Assembly: GCF_900109615.1 (NCBI RefSeq)
Contig: NZ_FOIX01000001.1
Span: forward strand, 248,001 to 312,000
Direction of reading: 5' to 3'
Length of the DNA: 64,000 nt
Source of the DNA: Kaistella antarctica
Lineage (GTDB): Bacteria > Bacteroidota > Bacteroidia > Flavobacteriales > Weeksellaceae
Positions within the stretch are counted from its first letter, which is position 1; the number at the start of each line of letters is the position of its first letter. Of this stretch, positions 1-9,746 are shown piece by piece. The notes below the pieces were generated by a model. That model was not told where the DNA came from. It searched no databases and worked only from the letters and a program-made list of their open reading frames with translations. The position numbers were made by a program, and so were the translations under genes.

Positions 1-725
1 CTTGCTCTTCAAGAGACGAGGAGCAAGAAAACATTTTAGTTGTACCTAGAACAATTACCTCAAAATCATCTTCAGGAGAAAGCTCTTCAGCGTATCATTA
101 TATTGATGGAAATAAACTCGCACGAGTGGTGAGTAGTAATAGAACAAAAGTAGAAAGTTTTTATACCAACAAGTTTATTACAAAGACGATTTCGTACAAT
201 GAATTAGGCGAAATTAGCGCTACTAATAATTACGAATACGCCAATAATAAACTTTCTAAAGTAAATACGAACATTGGGATTTTAAATTACAATATCTATT
301 ACACTTGGATCGATAGCAATCACGTTTCCATTGAGGATGATAAAACAAGATCTGTCGGTTCTATAGATAAAACTGAAGTTTATTTAAGTAATGGTAATGT
401 TGTAAAAACAACAAGACATCTGCACATTCCAAATTATTATACAATTGATGAAGTGAATATTGTAGAAGATGATGTAAAAAGTAACCCATTTAAAAATGTA
501 GAAGGATTTTCCTTAATTGCTTTTGACATTAAAACAAATCTTTTTTATCAATCCAATAACATAACAAAAATAACAACTACAAGAACAGGAACTATTGATG
601 GTGAACCAATGGCTGAAACTTATTTCAAAGTTTTTAATCATTCTTTTAACTCCCAAATGTTTCCACTAAACTATACTGTAAATGATTCTTTTGGAAATTC
701 CTATACCTACGAATTTACTTATTAA
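1..725 (+). CDS. Surface or periplasmic lipoprotein, 5' end outside window
   Basis: The reading frame is open from the left edge (first full codon at base 3) to the stop at 723-725, well upstream of the first internal start near 126. The first complete codon is Cys, followed by SSRDEEQE. This fits the lipidated Cys of a signal peptidase II site and an acidic tail of the kind seen after the Cys in Bacteroidota surface lipoproteins. The rest is a Tyr/Asn/Thr-rich sequence with no motif I recognise. A signal peptide of roughly 15-20 residues should lie just outside the window. The lipoprotein assignment is inference from the Cys and its context; function is unknown. Confidence 0.6.
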   Translation, partial: CSSRDEEQENILVVPRTITSKSSSGESSSAYHYIDGNKLARVVSSNRTKVESFYTNKFITKTISYNELGEISATNNYEYANNKLSKVNTNIGILNYNIYYTWIDSNHVSIEDDKTRSVGSIDKTEVYLSNGNVVKTTRHLHIPNYYTIDEVNIVEDDVKSNPFKNVEGFSLIAFDIKTNLFYQSNNITKITTTRTGTIDGEPMAETYFKVFNHSFNSQMFPLNYTVNDSFGNSYTYEFTY

Positions 726-779
726 CGATAATTAAAATTTCCATATTTAAAATTCGAGTTTAAAAAAATATTTTTAATG

Positions 780-807
780 AAAAGTTCTGGAGAAATCTGG
801 AACTTTT
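780..807 (+). terminator. Rho-independent terminator after the lipoprotein gene
   Basis: Inverted repeat AAAAGTTC / GAACTTTT with a 12-base loop, followed by further Ts, 55 bases after the stop codon. Confidence 0.55.
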
Positions 808-838
808 TTGTAGTGATAAAAACTACCATTAATAATCC

Positions 839-846
839 TAAATTTG
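839..846 (+). promoter_or_regulatory. Bacteroidota -7 box of the serine hydrolase gene
   Basis: TAAATTTG matches the TAnnTTTG -7 element and lies 16 bases before the ATG at 863. No strong -33 TTTG is seen. Confidence 0.45.
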
Positions 847-862
847 TCTTAAACATTTTCGC

Positions 863-2002
863 ATGCTGAAAAAAATAGTAAAAGGAATACTTGTCGGGAT
901 CGCCGCCTTAATTGCGCTGGCTTACACTTTTGGATATGATTATTTATTTAAGGGAATCCGAGAAACGTACCTGCGTGGTGAAGCAGGTTCTTCCATTGAT
1001 GACGGCACCTATTTCAAATCACACACCATTGCTAAAGGAAATACTATTCCGTGGGTGAAAGATTCAATTTACAATAAAAAAACTTTACCGAAAAACCTCG
1101 TTGACGAATTGAAACAGACGAAAACAGCTTCCCTTCTCGTCATCAAAAATGGAAAATTAGTTCATGAAGAATATTGGGACGGTTACAATCAGAATTCTAA
1201 AACCAATTCTTTCTCTATGGCCAAAGCGATCACGGTCATGCTGGTCGGAAAAGCCATCGAACAGAAAAAAATTAAAAGCATCGACGAGAAGTTTGCCGAC
1301 TTCTTTCAAAATTACAATAACGTAGAATTCGGAAAATATTTAACGCTCGCTGATTTAGCACAAATGGAAGCCGGTTTAAATTGGAAGGAAGATTACAACA
1401 ATCCTTTTCTGCCCAACGCAAAAGCTTATTACGGAAAATCTTTAGAAGAAGCTGTTTTGTTAAGAGGTTTCAAAGCTAAGCCTGGGACCAACTTCGAGTA
1501 TCAGTCGGGAGCTACACAGCTTTTAGGTTTCGCTTTGCGTAAATCCCTCGATAAAACTATTGCAGAATATGCTTCAGAAACTTTGTGGCAACTCTTAGGT
1601 ATGGAACAAAATGCAGAGTGGAACACCGATGATTTCGGCATGGAAAAAACGTTTTGTTGCATCAATTCTAATTCCAGAGATTTTGCGAAATTAGGCCAAC
1701 TACTTTTAAATGACGGACAGTTTGATGGCAAGCAAATCCTTAATTCAAATTTTATCCAAGAGATGCGGACGCCGACAAAATTGTCGAAAGGAGCTTATGG
1801 ATTGGGACTTTGGATCAATGAAGATGTTGCAATTAAACATTATTATTTTCGAGGCTTGTACGGACAATATATTATCATGATTCCTGAAAAACAAATGGTT
1901 ATCGTTCGTACCGGAATGAATAAAAATGAAACTTTAGATGGTAAAAGTAGGCCAAAAGAAGTAGATTTCCTGGTGAATGAAGTCGTCAACCATTTCAATT
2001 AA
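863..2002 (+). CDS. Serine hydrolase of the class C beta-lactamase / esterase family
   Basis: A 379-residue protein with one N-terminal hydrophobic segment (about residues 5-24), probably an uncleaved anchor, and a beta-lactamase-fold domain outside the cytoplasm. The nucleophile motif S-x-x-K is SMAK (Ser118, Lys121). A Tyr-x-Ser motif (YQS) follows near residue 213, and an RGLYGQY segment near 330 occupies the place of the third motif. Family members act as D,D-peptidases, esterases or amidases; the substrate cannot be read here. The gene has its own -7 box and no operon partners. A 6-aminohexanoate-dimer-hydrolase-like annotation is also possible. Confidence 0.8.
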   Translation: MLKKIVKGILVGIAALIALAYTFGYDYLFKGIRETYLRGEAGSSIDDGTYFKSHTIAKGNTIPWVKDSIYNKKTLPKNLVDELKQTKTASLLVIKNGKLVHEEYWDGYNQNSKTNSFSMAKAITVMLVGKAIEQKKIKSIDEKFADFFQNYNNVEFGKYLTLADLAQMEAGLNWKEDYNNPFLPNAKAYYGKSLEEAVLLRGFKAKPGTNFEYQSGATQLLGFALRKSLDKTIAEYASETLWQLLGMEQNAEWNTDDFGMEKTFCCINSNSRDFAKLGQLLLNDGQFDGKQILNSNFIQEMRTPTKLSKGAYGLGLWINEDVAIKHYYFRGLYGQYIIMIPEKQMVIVRTGMNKNETLDGKSRPKEVDFLVNEVVNHFN

Positions 2003-2063
2003 AACCATTTGCTTTATCTATCTGTTTACGGCTTCTGTGACAATAATTCAATTTAAAATTCCG

Positions 2064-2071
2064 TAAATTTG
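2064..2071 (+). promoter_or_regulatory. Bacteroidota -7 box of sufS
   Basis: TAAATTTG, 20 bases before the sufS start codon. Confidence 0.45.
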
Positions 2072-2091
2072 AAGTATTCTAAATAAGCATT

Positions 2092-3312
2092 ATGTTCGAC
2101 ATTCAAAATATTCGCAGTCAATTTCCTATTCTTTCTCAAACCGTTAATGGTAAGCCTTTGGTTTATCTAGATAACGGCGCAACGTCTCAAAAACCGATTT
2201 CAGTTATTGAAAGCTGGGAAAAGTATTACAAAGAGATCAACGCTAATGTTCATCGTGGGATTCACACTTTGAGTCAATTGGCGACCGAAGAAATGGAAGT
2301 GGCTCGTAGAAAAGTTCAGAAATTCCTTAATGCTAAAAATGATTTTGAAGTTATTTTTACCAAAGGAACAACGGAAGGAATTAACCTCATCGCTTATGCG
2401 ATTACGAATTTGATTAAGAAAGATGATGAGATTATTATTTCTTATTTAGAACACCACTCGAACATCGTTCCGTGGCAAATGTTGTGTGAACGAACGGGTG
2501 CAAAATTGAAAGTAATTCCGATGGACGAAAACGGAATTCTGCAACTCGACTTTTTAGATGAACATTTAAATGACAAGACGAAGATCGTTTCCTTAAATCA
2601 GGTTTCAAATGCTCTTGGAGTTATTAATCCTATTGAAGAAATTATTGCTAAAACCAGAGCGAATTCGAACGCCATGATCGTGATTGATGGCGCTCAATCG
2701 GTGCCTCATTTTAAAATTGATGTTCAGAAGATGGATTGTGATTTCTTCGTCTTTTCTGGACATAAAATGTATGCGCCAATGGGTACAGGAATTTTATATG
2801 GTAAAGAAGAAATCCTTAGAAAAATTCAACCTTTCCACGGTGGTGGAGAAATGATTGCAACCTGTTCTTTTGAAAAAACAACTTACGCAGATCTACCGTT
2901 TAAGTTCGAAGCTGGAACGCCCAACGTTGGTGGAAATATCGCGTTAGGAGCCGCCGTTGACTTTATGGAAGCAATTGGCCAAGAAAACATTCAGACGCAT
3001 GAAACTGCTTTGCTTGATTACGCTCAGAAAAAACTATTAGAAATTGAAGGTCTCAAAATCTATGGCGAAAAAGCACACAGAACGGGCGTCGTTTCTTTCA
3101 ACCTCGAAGGAATAGGAATCGCTTCTGATGTCGGCATGATTCTAGACAAACTCGGAATCGCCGTAAGAACTGGTCACCACTGCACGCAGCCCATTATGGA
3201 TTATTTTAATATCGCAGGAACCGTTCGGGCAAGTTTTGCGGTCTACAATACTTTCGAAGAAATTGATATTTTAACAGAAGGCGTAAAAAAAGCCCAACGA
3301 ATGCTGGGCTAA
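2092..3312 (+). CDS. sufS: Cysteine desulfurase, SufS type
   Basis: A 406-residue PLP enzyme that converts cysteine to alanine and passes persulfide sulfur to Fe-S cluster assembly in the cytosol. Visible: the PLP-binding Lys225 in SGHKMYAPMG, the conserved His pair in LEHHSNIVP (about 121-122), the catalytic Cys364 in TGHHCTQP, and a class-II-like C-terminus. Length is normal for SufS. It has its own -7 box and ends five bases from the convergent bcp stop. The usual sufBCD partners are not in the window, so the gene either sits apart from them or they lie elsewhere. Family assignment is secure. Confidence 0.93.
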   Translation: MFDIQNIRSQFPILSQTVNGKPLVYLDNGATSQKPISVIESWEKYYKEINANVHRGIHTLSQLATEEMEVARRKVQKFLNAKNDFEVIFTKGTTEGINLIAYAITNLIKKDDEIIISYLEHHSNIVPWQMLCERTGAKLKVIPMDENGILQLDFLDEHLNDKTKIVSLNQVSNALGVINPIEEIIAKTRANSNAMIVIDGAQSVPHFKIDVQKMDCDFFVFSGHKMYAPMGTGILYGKEEILRKIQPFHGGGEMIATCSFEKTTYADLPFKFEAGTPNVGGNIALGAAVDFMEAIGQENIQTHETALLDYAQKKLLEIEGLKIYGEKAHRTGVVSFNLEGIGIASDVGMILDKLGIAVRTGHHCTQPIMDYFNIAGTVRASFAVYNTFEEIDILTEGVKKAQRMLG

Positions 3313-3317
3313 TTATT

Positions 3318-3770
3318 TTAAGATTCTTTTAAAATCTGTCTGGCGGCTGTTTTATTTTTCACCTTATCTATGACGCGGGTACAAATCCCTTTTTCGTCGA
3401 AAATGAAAGTAGTTCGCATGACACCCATGTATTCTCTTCCCATGAAATTCTTCATTATCCAAACTCCAAATTTCTCTAAAGTCTCTTTGGACTCGTCAGA
3501 AAGAAGCGGGAACTGAAACGCATTCTTCTCATGAAATTTTCTTTGAGCAGGAACTGGGTCGGCAGAAATTCCAATTAATTGATAACCTTCTTTGGTTAAT
3601 TCAGCAAGATTATCATTCAGATTACATGCTTCGGTGGTGCAACCAGGCGTGCTCGCTTTCGGATAAAAGAATATAACTAGTTTTTTTCCTAAGAAACTCT
3701 TTGACTGTACTTTATCACCATCTTGGTTTAAAAGTTCAAATTGTGGTAATTTATCTCCTACTGTTAACAT
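3318..3770 (-). CDS. bcp: Thioredoxin-dependent peroxiredoxin, Bcp/PrxQ type
   Basis: A 150-residue cytosolic peroxiredoxin that reduces H2O2 and organic peroxides. The active-site segment STPGCTTEAC gives peroxidatic Cys44 and, five residues on, resolving Cys49, the spacing of atypical 2-Cys Bcp/PrxQ proteins. The thioredoxin-fold core and length are normal. Convergent with sufS and divergent from nth; the start codons of bcp (3770) and nth (3803) are close, so the two promoters must overlap in the short gap. Confidence 0.9.
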   Translation of the reverse strand: MLTVGDKLPQFELLNQDGDKVQSKSFLGKKLVIFFYPKASTPGCTTEACNLNDNLAELTKEGYQLIGISADPVPAQRKFHEKNAFQFPLLSDESKETLEKFGVWIMKNFMGREYMGVMRTTFIFDEKGICTRVIDKVKNKTAARQILKES

Positions 3771-3802
3771 AATGTTTAATTTTGTTCAAATTTAGAATTA
3801 AT

Positions 3803-4420
3803 ATGTTAAAAAAACAAAGAGCAGCAATTGTAATGACCGAATTAGAGAAAATCTATCCTATAGTTCCCATTCCGCTGGATCATAGTTGTCATTTTACGCT
3901 CTTGGTCGCGGTTGCTCTTTCGGCTCAAACTACGGATAAAAAAGTAAATGAGATTACACCCAAACTTTTTGAGGTTGCAGGCGATCCATTTAAAATGAAA
4001 GATTTAGAATTTGAAGAAATTAAATATTTAATTAAGGAAATAGGCCTGACCAATACGAAAGCAAAAAACCTTAAACGAATGTCGGAGCTTTTAGCAGAAA
4101 GACATAACGGAATTGTACCGCAAACATTTGAAGAATTAGAGGCACTTCCTGGTGTTGGTCATAAAACAGCGTCGGTGGTAATGAGTCAGGGATTTGGATT
4201 CCCAGCTTTTCCTGTAGATACGCACATTCACAGGTTGATGACGCAGTGGAAACTAACTTCTGGGAAAAATGTAGTGGAGACAGAAAAAGATGCGAAGAAA
4301 TTATTTCCGAAAGAAATCTGGAATAAACTGCACTTGCAAATTATTTTTTATGGCCGAGAATATTCGCCAGCGAGAGGAAATAAAGAAAATGATTTTATAA
4401 CGAAGATGCTTTTCGATTAA
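3803..4420 (+). CDS. nth: Endonuclease III-type DNA glycosylase/AP lyase without Fe-S cluster
   Basis: A 205-residue HhH-GPD base-excision-repair enzyme for oxidised pyrimidines. The helix-hairpin-helix LPGVGHKTAS carries catalytic Lys121, and VDTHIHRL carries Asp139. I chose the ATG at 3803; the in-frame TTG at 3782 adds seven unconvincing residues. The C-terminus is odd: where E. coli Nth has the four Cys ligands of its [4Fe-4S] cluster, this protein has YGREYSPARGNKEND and ends, with no Cys at all. It is therefore a cluster-less member of the family. Catalytic residues are intact, so it is probably active. Confidence 0.88.
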   Translation: MLKKQRAAIVMTELEKIYPIVPIPLDHSCHFTLLVAVALSAQTTDKKVNEITPKLFEVAGDPFKMKDLEFEEIKYLIKEIGLTNTKAKNLKRMSELLAERHNGIVPQTFEELEALPGVGHKTASVVMSQGFGFPAFPVDTHIHRLMTQWKLTSGKNVVETEKDAKKLFPKEIWNKLHLQIIFYGREYSPARGNKENDFITKMLFD

Positions 4421-4447
4421 GTATTGTATTTAGAAATGAAGAACGCT

Positions 4448-4801
4448 CTATTTCAGCAATACTTCAACCTTTTTAACGAGATCATCAATCTCAAAAGGTT
4501 TAGACAAGAAATCATCTACACCCGCAGTCTCACTAAGTTTTTTAGCGTCGGGATGTGCAGACATCATCATGATTTTAATGTCTTTCGTTTCGGCATTGCT
4601 TCTAACTTTTTTGGTCAAAGTACGGCCATCATAGCCAGACATCAGTAAGTCGGTAATGATTAATCGCGGTTTTACGTATTGCAAAATATTTTCAAATTCC
4701 AGAGGATTAGAACATGACTCCACATCGTACCCTTCCGAAAGTAAAATATTTTCGATCAGTTCGCATATGTCTTTATTGTCGTCGACCACCAAAATTTCCA
4801 T
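4448..4801 (-). CDS. Single-domain response regulator (receiver only)
   Basis: A 117-residue CheY-like receiver: acidic pair VVDDN near residues 7-8, phospho-acceptor Asp51 in IITDLLM, Ser81 switch residue in MMMSAH and Lys101 in LSKPFE. No output domain. The start lies 13 bases after the stop of the upstream PAS histidine kinase on the same strand, so the two form an operon and presumably a phosphorelay pair. Without an effector domain it must act by protein contact or pass phosphate on; the target is unknown. Confidence 0.88.
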   Translation of the reverse strand: MEILVVDDNKDICELIENILLSEGYDVESCSNPLEFENILQYVKPRLIITDLLMSGYDGRTLTKKVRSNAETKDIKIMMMSAHPDAKKLSETAGVDDFLSKPFEIDDLVKKVEVLLK

Positions 4802-4814
4802 AGTTCTATTTAAT

Positions 4815-7055
4815 TTAATTTTTATGTAAAGGAAGCGAAAAGTAAAACTTACTCCCTTGATCTTTCTTGCTCTCCACCCAGATTTTTCCCTGATGCCGAT
4901 CCAAAATATCTTTTACGATAAAAAGACCAATCCCGAAGCCGGGGAACGTTTCTTCATCATCACCAGACACGCGATAGAAGCGTTCGAATATCTTAGTTAA
5001 TTCTTCGCTATCGATTCCTATTCCATAATCCCGTACCGAAACAATGGCACATTTACCATCCGTAAAAAGCTCCACATCAACATTTGAAGCCGCGGGCGAA
5101 TATTTGATGGCATTGGTTAAAAGATTATTCAAAACCTGGGTAAGCCTTTCTTTATCTGCGCGCACTTCAATATCTGAAGAATGCTTTAATTCAAAATTAA
5201 TGTGATGACTGTCATCCGAAGCTTTGATATCTTCTATGGTTTCTGTCACAAGCTCTACCAACGAAAAATCTTTTTTGTTTAAGGGCAATTTCCCAGATTC
5301 CATACGGGAAATATCCAGTAAGTCCCCAATCAGTGAATTCAGTTTATTCACCTGGTTTTCAATAGTATTTAATGAGTTGACCAAGAATTTGTCTTCTGAA
5401 TTAGCACGCATTTTTTTTAAAAGCTGGACATAACCTTTAATGGTCGTTACAGGAGTTTTCAATTCATGGTTGGCCATTTTAATGAAATCATTCTTGAGTT
5501 TTTCCTGTTTTTTCATGTCATCGATATCCGTGCTGGTGCCGACCCATTTCTTCACAGCGCCATTTTCATCCAGCTCGGGAAAGGCTCTACTCAAAAACCA
5601 ATGATATTCGTTGGTTTTGCTACGAAAACGGTGTTCTAAAAAGAAGGGTTCTTTAGTTTTTATACTTCTATACCAAAGTCTTTCGTTTTCCTTTCTATCA
5701 TCGGGATGTACGATATCAAGCCAACCATTAGCTGACAAAAACGTATTGTAATCTTTACCCGAATAATCCATGGTGGCTTTGTTGAAGTACGTAAGTCGGC
5801 CGTCACTTTCGCCAATCCAAACGATTTGCGGAATTGCATCAGCTAAAAACCGGTACTTTTTTTCACTCTCGCTGATGTTCTTTTCAAAATCTTTCAACTC
5901 TGTTATATCGCGAATAGTTCCCGAGACGAAGGGCTTGGTTCCTTCATAACTGTCATGAAGTCGCCCATAAATCTCGATCCACTTTACCTTTCCATCTCGA
6001 AGAATAATTTTGGTTTGATAGAATAGATCACCTGTTTCTTTAGCTTTTAATAAAGCTTCCGTTCTAGAATCCAGAAATTTCGGGTGAATATGTTTCTCGA
6101 ATACATGAGAATCTATGGTTTCAGTATCTGCGTCATAACCGAGTATGGTCAGAAAACGAGGTGAGAAATTATATTTCTGCTGTGTTTCAAAGTCCATATC
6201 AAATCGGCCTAATTTGGTGGCATCGAGCGCCGTATTTAGCAGATGATGACTTTGCTGTAAAAGGATCTCGGTATTTTTTCTTTCGGTAACATCTTGCAAG
6301 ACACCCAGCATGCGAACCGGTTTTCCGTCGTCATCAAAAAATATTTTACCATTGGTTGCAACCCATTTCTCATTACCGTTTTTGTCGATAATACGGGCTT
6401 CATATTGGTAAGTCCCAATCTTCAGGGCTTTTTGAAATGCATTTTCAACCACTTGTTTTTGATCTTCACTTGCTAAGTGACTTCTAAATTGTTTGTGAGA
6501 AACCTTGTCTTCTATTTCATACCCAAATATTTTGGACAGAAAGAACGAATGCACGATTTCGCCTGTTAGAAGATTTAAATCCCATGTCGCCGTTTGCGAA
6601 CTTTCGGTAGCTAACCTTAGTCTTTCCTCTTCTTCTTTAACTTTAGTTCTAATTTCTACCAGATCGGTCACTTCAATTACTACGGTAGCGAAATATTGCA
6701 GGTCACCCGTTTCACTATAAATCGGCTGATAGACAAAATTGAAAAAAACGTCTTGTAAAACACCAGCCCTCTTCAATTTCACACTGTGTTCTGGCGCGTA
6801 AAAAGGTTGTTTAGTTTTTTTAACATTCTCAAATATAGAAAGCAATTGATCTTCAGTTTCCGGAAAAATGTCGAAGATTTTCTTACCCAACACGTCCTCT
6901 TTCGTTTTCTGAACAATGTCCAGCCACGCCTGATTTGCAAATTCAAAGACATAATTTTCATTGATCAATGAAAACCCAAACGGTGTCTTTTGCATAACGT
7001 TTTCAAGGAGATTCTCTTTGAGCGAGAAGTGAATATGGGGAGAATTAAAGTCCAT
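4815..7055 (-). CDS. Soluble multi-PAS sensor histidine kinase
   Basis: A 746-residue kinase with no membrane segment, so a cytoplasmic sensor. Order: PAS (about 15-135), PAS/PAC (145-260), PAS/PAC (270-390), PAS/PAC (400-518), HisKA with phospho-acceptor His530 in MANHELKTP, then HATPase_c with N box (LNNLLTNAIKYSP) and G boxes (DYGIGID, GFGIGLFIV) up to 746. A short coiled region joins PAS1 to PAS2 (about 135-147). Ligands of the PAS domains cannot be read. The downstream receiver-only gene, 13 bases away, is the likely partner. Confidence 0.9.
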   Translation of the reverse strand: MDFNSPHIHFSLKENLLENVMQKTPFGFSLINENYVFEFANQAWLDIVQKTKEDVLGKKIFDIFPETEDQLLSIFENVKKTKQPFYAPEHSVKLKRAGVLQDVFFNFVYQPIYSETGDLQYFATVVIEVTDLVEIRTKVKEEEERLRLATESSQTATWDLNLLTGEIVHSFFLSKIFGYEIEDKVSHKQFRSHLASEDQKQVVENAFQKALKIGTYQYEARIIDKNGNEKWVATNGKIFFDDDGKPVRMLGVLQDVTERKNTEILLQQSHHLLNTALDATKLGRFDMDFETQQKYNFSPRFLTILGYDADTETIDSHVFEKHIHPKFLDSRTEALLKAKETGDLFYQTKIILRDGKVKWIEIYGRLHDSYEGTKPFVSGTIRDITELKDFEKNISESEKKYRFLADAIPQIVWIGESDGRLTYFNKATMDYSGKDYNTFLSANGWLDIVHPDDRKENERLWYRSIKTKEPFFLEHRFRSKTNEYHWFLSRAFPELDENGAVKKWVGTSTDIDDMKKQEKLKNDFIKMANHELKTPVTTIKGYVQLLKKMRANSEDKFLVNSLNTIENQVNKLNSLIGDLLDISRMESGKLPLNKKDFSLVELVTETIEDIKASDDSHHINFELKHSSDIEVRADKERLTQVLNNLLTNAIKYSPAASNVDVELFTDGKCAIVSVRDYGIGIDSEELTKIFERFYRVSGDDEETFPGFGIGLFIVKDILDRHQGKIWVESKKDQGSKFYFSLPLHKN

Positions 7056-7253
7056 AAAGGAGGGAGATTTTTGACCGGTAAAAATACTACTTATATCTTA
7101 ATATTTTCCTAATTATTTAGCTAGGCAACCTTTTTCAATCACAGCTATTTGGGAAGGAGAATATTCTTTAAATTCGACAGAACTGATCATTGTTGAAACG
7201 CATCGCGAAGTCAAATTTTAACGGAATTCCTATATTTTAAAGTCAATGATTTT

Positions 7254-9053
7254 TTACTGTTTCTTTGCCCAAAGTTCCATCTTACGATCTAAAACATCCA
7301 GCGGCAGACAACCCTGATTTAAAATTTCATCATGAAAATTCGGCAAAGAAAACTTAGCTCCTAGTTTTGATTCATACCGATCACGCAGTTCACGAATCTT
7401 TAATGATCCAATTTTGTAACCTAAAGCTTGTCCCGGCATCGCCATATATCTTTCTATTTCTGCAACCGCACTTCCTTCATCATAAGAAATATTACTGAGA
7501 AAATATTTAATGGCATCTTCCCGATTTAAGGCTCCCGTATGCAAACCTGTATCAATCACAAGTCGCACCGCACGCAACATTTGATCGCTGAGATAACCCA
7601 TTTTCTGGTAAGGGTCGGTGTACAAGCCAAACTCTGGACCTAAAGTTTCGCAGTAATGCGCCCAACCTTCGCCATACGCACCGAACCAGCCAAAACGCAT
7701 AAATTTTGGAAGTTTTAAATTTTCTTGCTGCAAAGATACTTGGTAATGATGTCCTGGAATTGCTTCGTGTAAGAACAAAGATTCCATTCCAGAGGTAACA
7801 TTAAATTTCTCCGGATCGGGAATTGGCATGTAGAAAATTCCTGGTCTTTTTCCATCGGGAGTTCCGGGCATATATTCAGCACTCGCCGTAGCTTCCCTGA
7901 ATTTTTCAGTCTGTCTGATTTCAAAAGGAGTAATCGGATCTACGTTGAACATTGTTTTCAATTTCGGTTTGATCTTCGTTAAAATTCCATTAAAAGCATT
8001 AATAACTTCTTTCTCCGTTTTATAAGGCATCGCTTTCGGATCAGATTTTACGTGCATAATGAATTCCTCCAAAGTCCCGCTAAAGCCCAATTCTTGTTTC
8101 ACCTTTTCCATTTCAGCCCGAAGCATTGCGACTTGTTCTCTACCAATTTTGTTAATTTCCTCGGGCGTTTTGCTCGTTGTAGTCCAGCTTTTTGTGTAAT
8201 AGGCATAAATCTCATTTCCTTTTGGCAAACCGTTTATTCCGTCCGTCGTTCTGGCTTTCGGCCAGTATTCTTTTTCTAAGAAATTTCCCATCTTGGTGTA
8301 AGCGGGAATAATTTTTTTCAAAATAACCTCTTTATAAGACGCGGTCAGTTTTTCCTTCTGTGAACTGCTAAAATTTTTGGGGAAATTTTTCAGCGGTCCG
8401 AAAAATATATTTTTGTCAAAATCTTGACTTGTTAATTCATCAGCTCTCATTTGTGGAATCATTTTCACCACCAGTTTCTTTGGCAAAACGATACTGTTTT
8501 TCATTCCCTCTCGGAAGTTTAATTCTGCAGTGTCCATCCATTCAGGGAATTTTTCCATTCTCTTCAACCAGTCCTGATAATCTTTCTCAGTTTTAAAGGG
8601 TTGACTTCCTTCACCGCTTCCTAGCAAAGGAAAATCCAGTGGCAAACCTCCAAACTGAGTGAACGGAATATATTCGGGATGATAAGCATAGCGCTCAATT
8701 TTATCCTTTAAAGTATAATCCAAAACATCGTAAACAGTCCTGTCATCGTCGCTCAAAGTTTTATAATCTAACTTCTTCAATTGATTTTGAACGGAACTAT
8801 AAAAAGAAATTTCGCCAGAGATAAAATCTTTGTCAATGTTGATCGGCAACTGATCGTTATATCGAAGATCGCCTTGAGAAGTGGCTTCCAACGGATAAAG
8901 TTTAAGATATTGCTCGTAATAATTTGCTGCAATGGAATCTACTTCAACCGGTGTGATTTTGGTCAAAGGAGAATCAGATTTTTTACAACTTGTAAATCCC
9001 GCCAAGAAAACTACTCCTAAGAAAGCAGTGTATATAAAATTTTTCATGATCAT
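7254..9053 (-). CDS. DUF885 family lipoprotein, putative metallopeptidase
   Basis: A 599-residue exported protein. The N-terminus has a hydrophobic core ending in FTSCKKSD, a lipobox with the lipidated Cys near residue 23; a second ATG at 9047 would serve equally well. The DUF885 signature HEAIPGHHYQ near residue 427 gives His/Glu zinc-ligand candidates, and EGWAHY downstream adds another. DUF885 proteins are thought to be zinc carboxypeptidase-like enzymes, though few are characterised. The gene stands alone, with about 200 unremarkable bases between it and the kinase operon. Confidence 0.85.
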   Translation of the reverse strand: MIMKNFIYTAFLGVVFLAGFTSCKKSDSPLTKITPVEVDSIAANYYEQYLKLYPLEATSQGDLRYNDQLPINIDKDFISGEISFYSSVQNQLKKLDYKTLSDDDRTVYDVLDYTLKDKIERYAYHPEYIPFTQFGGLPLDFPLLGSGEGSQPFKTEKDYQDWLKRMEKFPEWMDTAELNFREGMKNSIVLPKKLVVKMIPQMRADELTSQDFDKNIFFGPLKNFPKNFSSSQKEKLTASYKEVILKKIIPAYTKMGNFLEKEYWPKARTTDGINGLPKGNEIYAYYTKSWTTTSKTPEEINKIGREQVAMLRAEMEKVKQELGFSGTLEEFIMHVKSDPKAMPYKTEKEVINAFNGILTKIKPKLKTMFNVDPITPFEIRQTEKFREATASAEYMPGTPDGKRPGIFYMPIPDPEKFNVTSGMESLFLHEAIPGHHYQVSLQQENLKLPKFMRFGWFGAYGEGWAHYCETLGPEFGLYTDPYQKMGYLSDQMLRAVRLVIDTGLHTGALNREDAIKYFLSNISYDEGSAVAEIERYMAMPGQALGYKIGSLKIRELRDRYESKLGAKFSLPNFHDEILNQGCLPLDVLDRKMELWAKKQ

Positions 9054-9228
9054 ACTTTTGAAGATGCTAATTTAATTGTTTTAGTTTAAAGTCTGCTATG
9101 TTGATTTACGCTGCTGATTTCAGTAGATTCGAAAATTACATCAAATAACTTTGCACAATCAATCTATTTTTTATCTTTGCTCAATCAGTTTCGCTGATTA
9201 ATTTTTTAACTCAATTTTTCTTAAAAAA

Positions 9229-9690
9229 ATGAAAGGGATTTTAAAAATCTATCATCCGGATGAAACCTTAAAATATCACATCCGAAGTTCTTATTGCAAA
9301 GCATTTTACAGCAACACTCAACATTTTTTGGAAGTAGAAATCATGACCGATGATTCATTGGATCATGTAGATGATGATTCTTTACAATACCAATTTCCGC
9401 AAATTTCGATAACCGTTTTCGATTTCCCCATGGAGGACGCCGAACTAGCTGGGAAATGTTTTGACCTTAAAGATTCAGACGCCGATAATTTCACCGGAGT
9501 TGATCTCTTTAATAATGAAGATGTTTTTTTAACCGACACCAAACTCACTTTTAAAAATGATGGTGCCGGGCAATTAGAACTTTTCTGGGAAGGAAGCCTT
9601 ACCGATTTTTATACTGGCGCCGATCAACCCATTCCCTTTAAACTAAAATGTAATTTCAAGCAAGACGAAATTATTGTAGACGAAGATTAA
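9229..9690 (+). CDS. Conserved-looking hypothetical protein, acidic
   Basis: A 153-residue protein without signal peptide or membrane segment. It is acidic, with Asp-rich runs around residues 40-50 and at the C-terminus (VDED). Alternating hydrophobic residues suggest a beta-rich fold. I do not recognise the family. Codon use looks like the backbone. It precedes the exbB-exbD-tonB-like operon by about 90 bases, but a -7 box in the gap makes co-transcription unnecessary. Confidence 0.65.
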   Translation: MKGILKIYHPDETLKYHIRSSYCKAFYSNTQHFLEVEIMTDDSLDHVDDDSLQYQFPQISITVFDFPMEDAELAGKCFDLKDSDADNFTGVDLFNNEDVFLTDTKLTFKNDGAGQLELFWEGSLTDFYTGADQPIPFKLKCNFKQDEIIVDED

Positions 9691-9746
9691 TCCTATTTAT
9701 TTCAGTTCTACTTTAAATAAATACCTTAAAATCTGTAATATTAAGG

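Noticed and set aside
863..2002. Acquired beta-lactamase resistance gene
   Set aside because: It is a membrane-anchored family member with SMAK but a diverged third motif; these are usually esterases or D,D-peptidases, and codon use matches the backbone.
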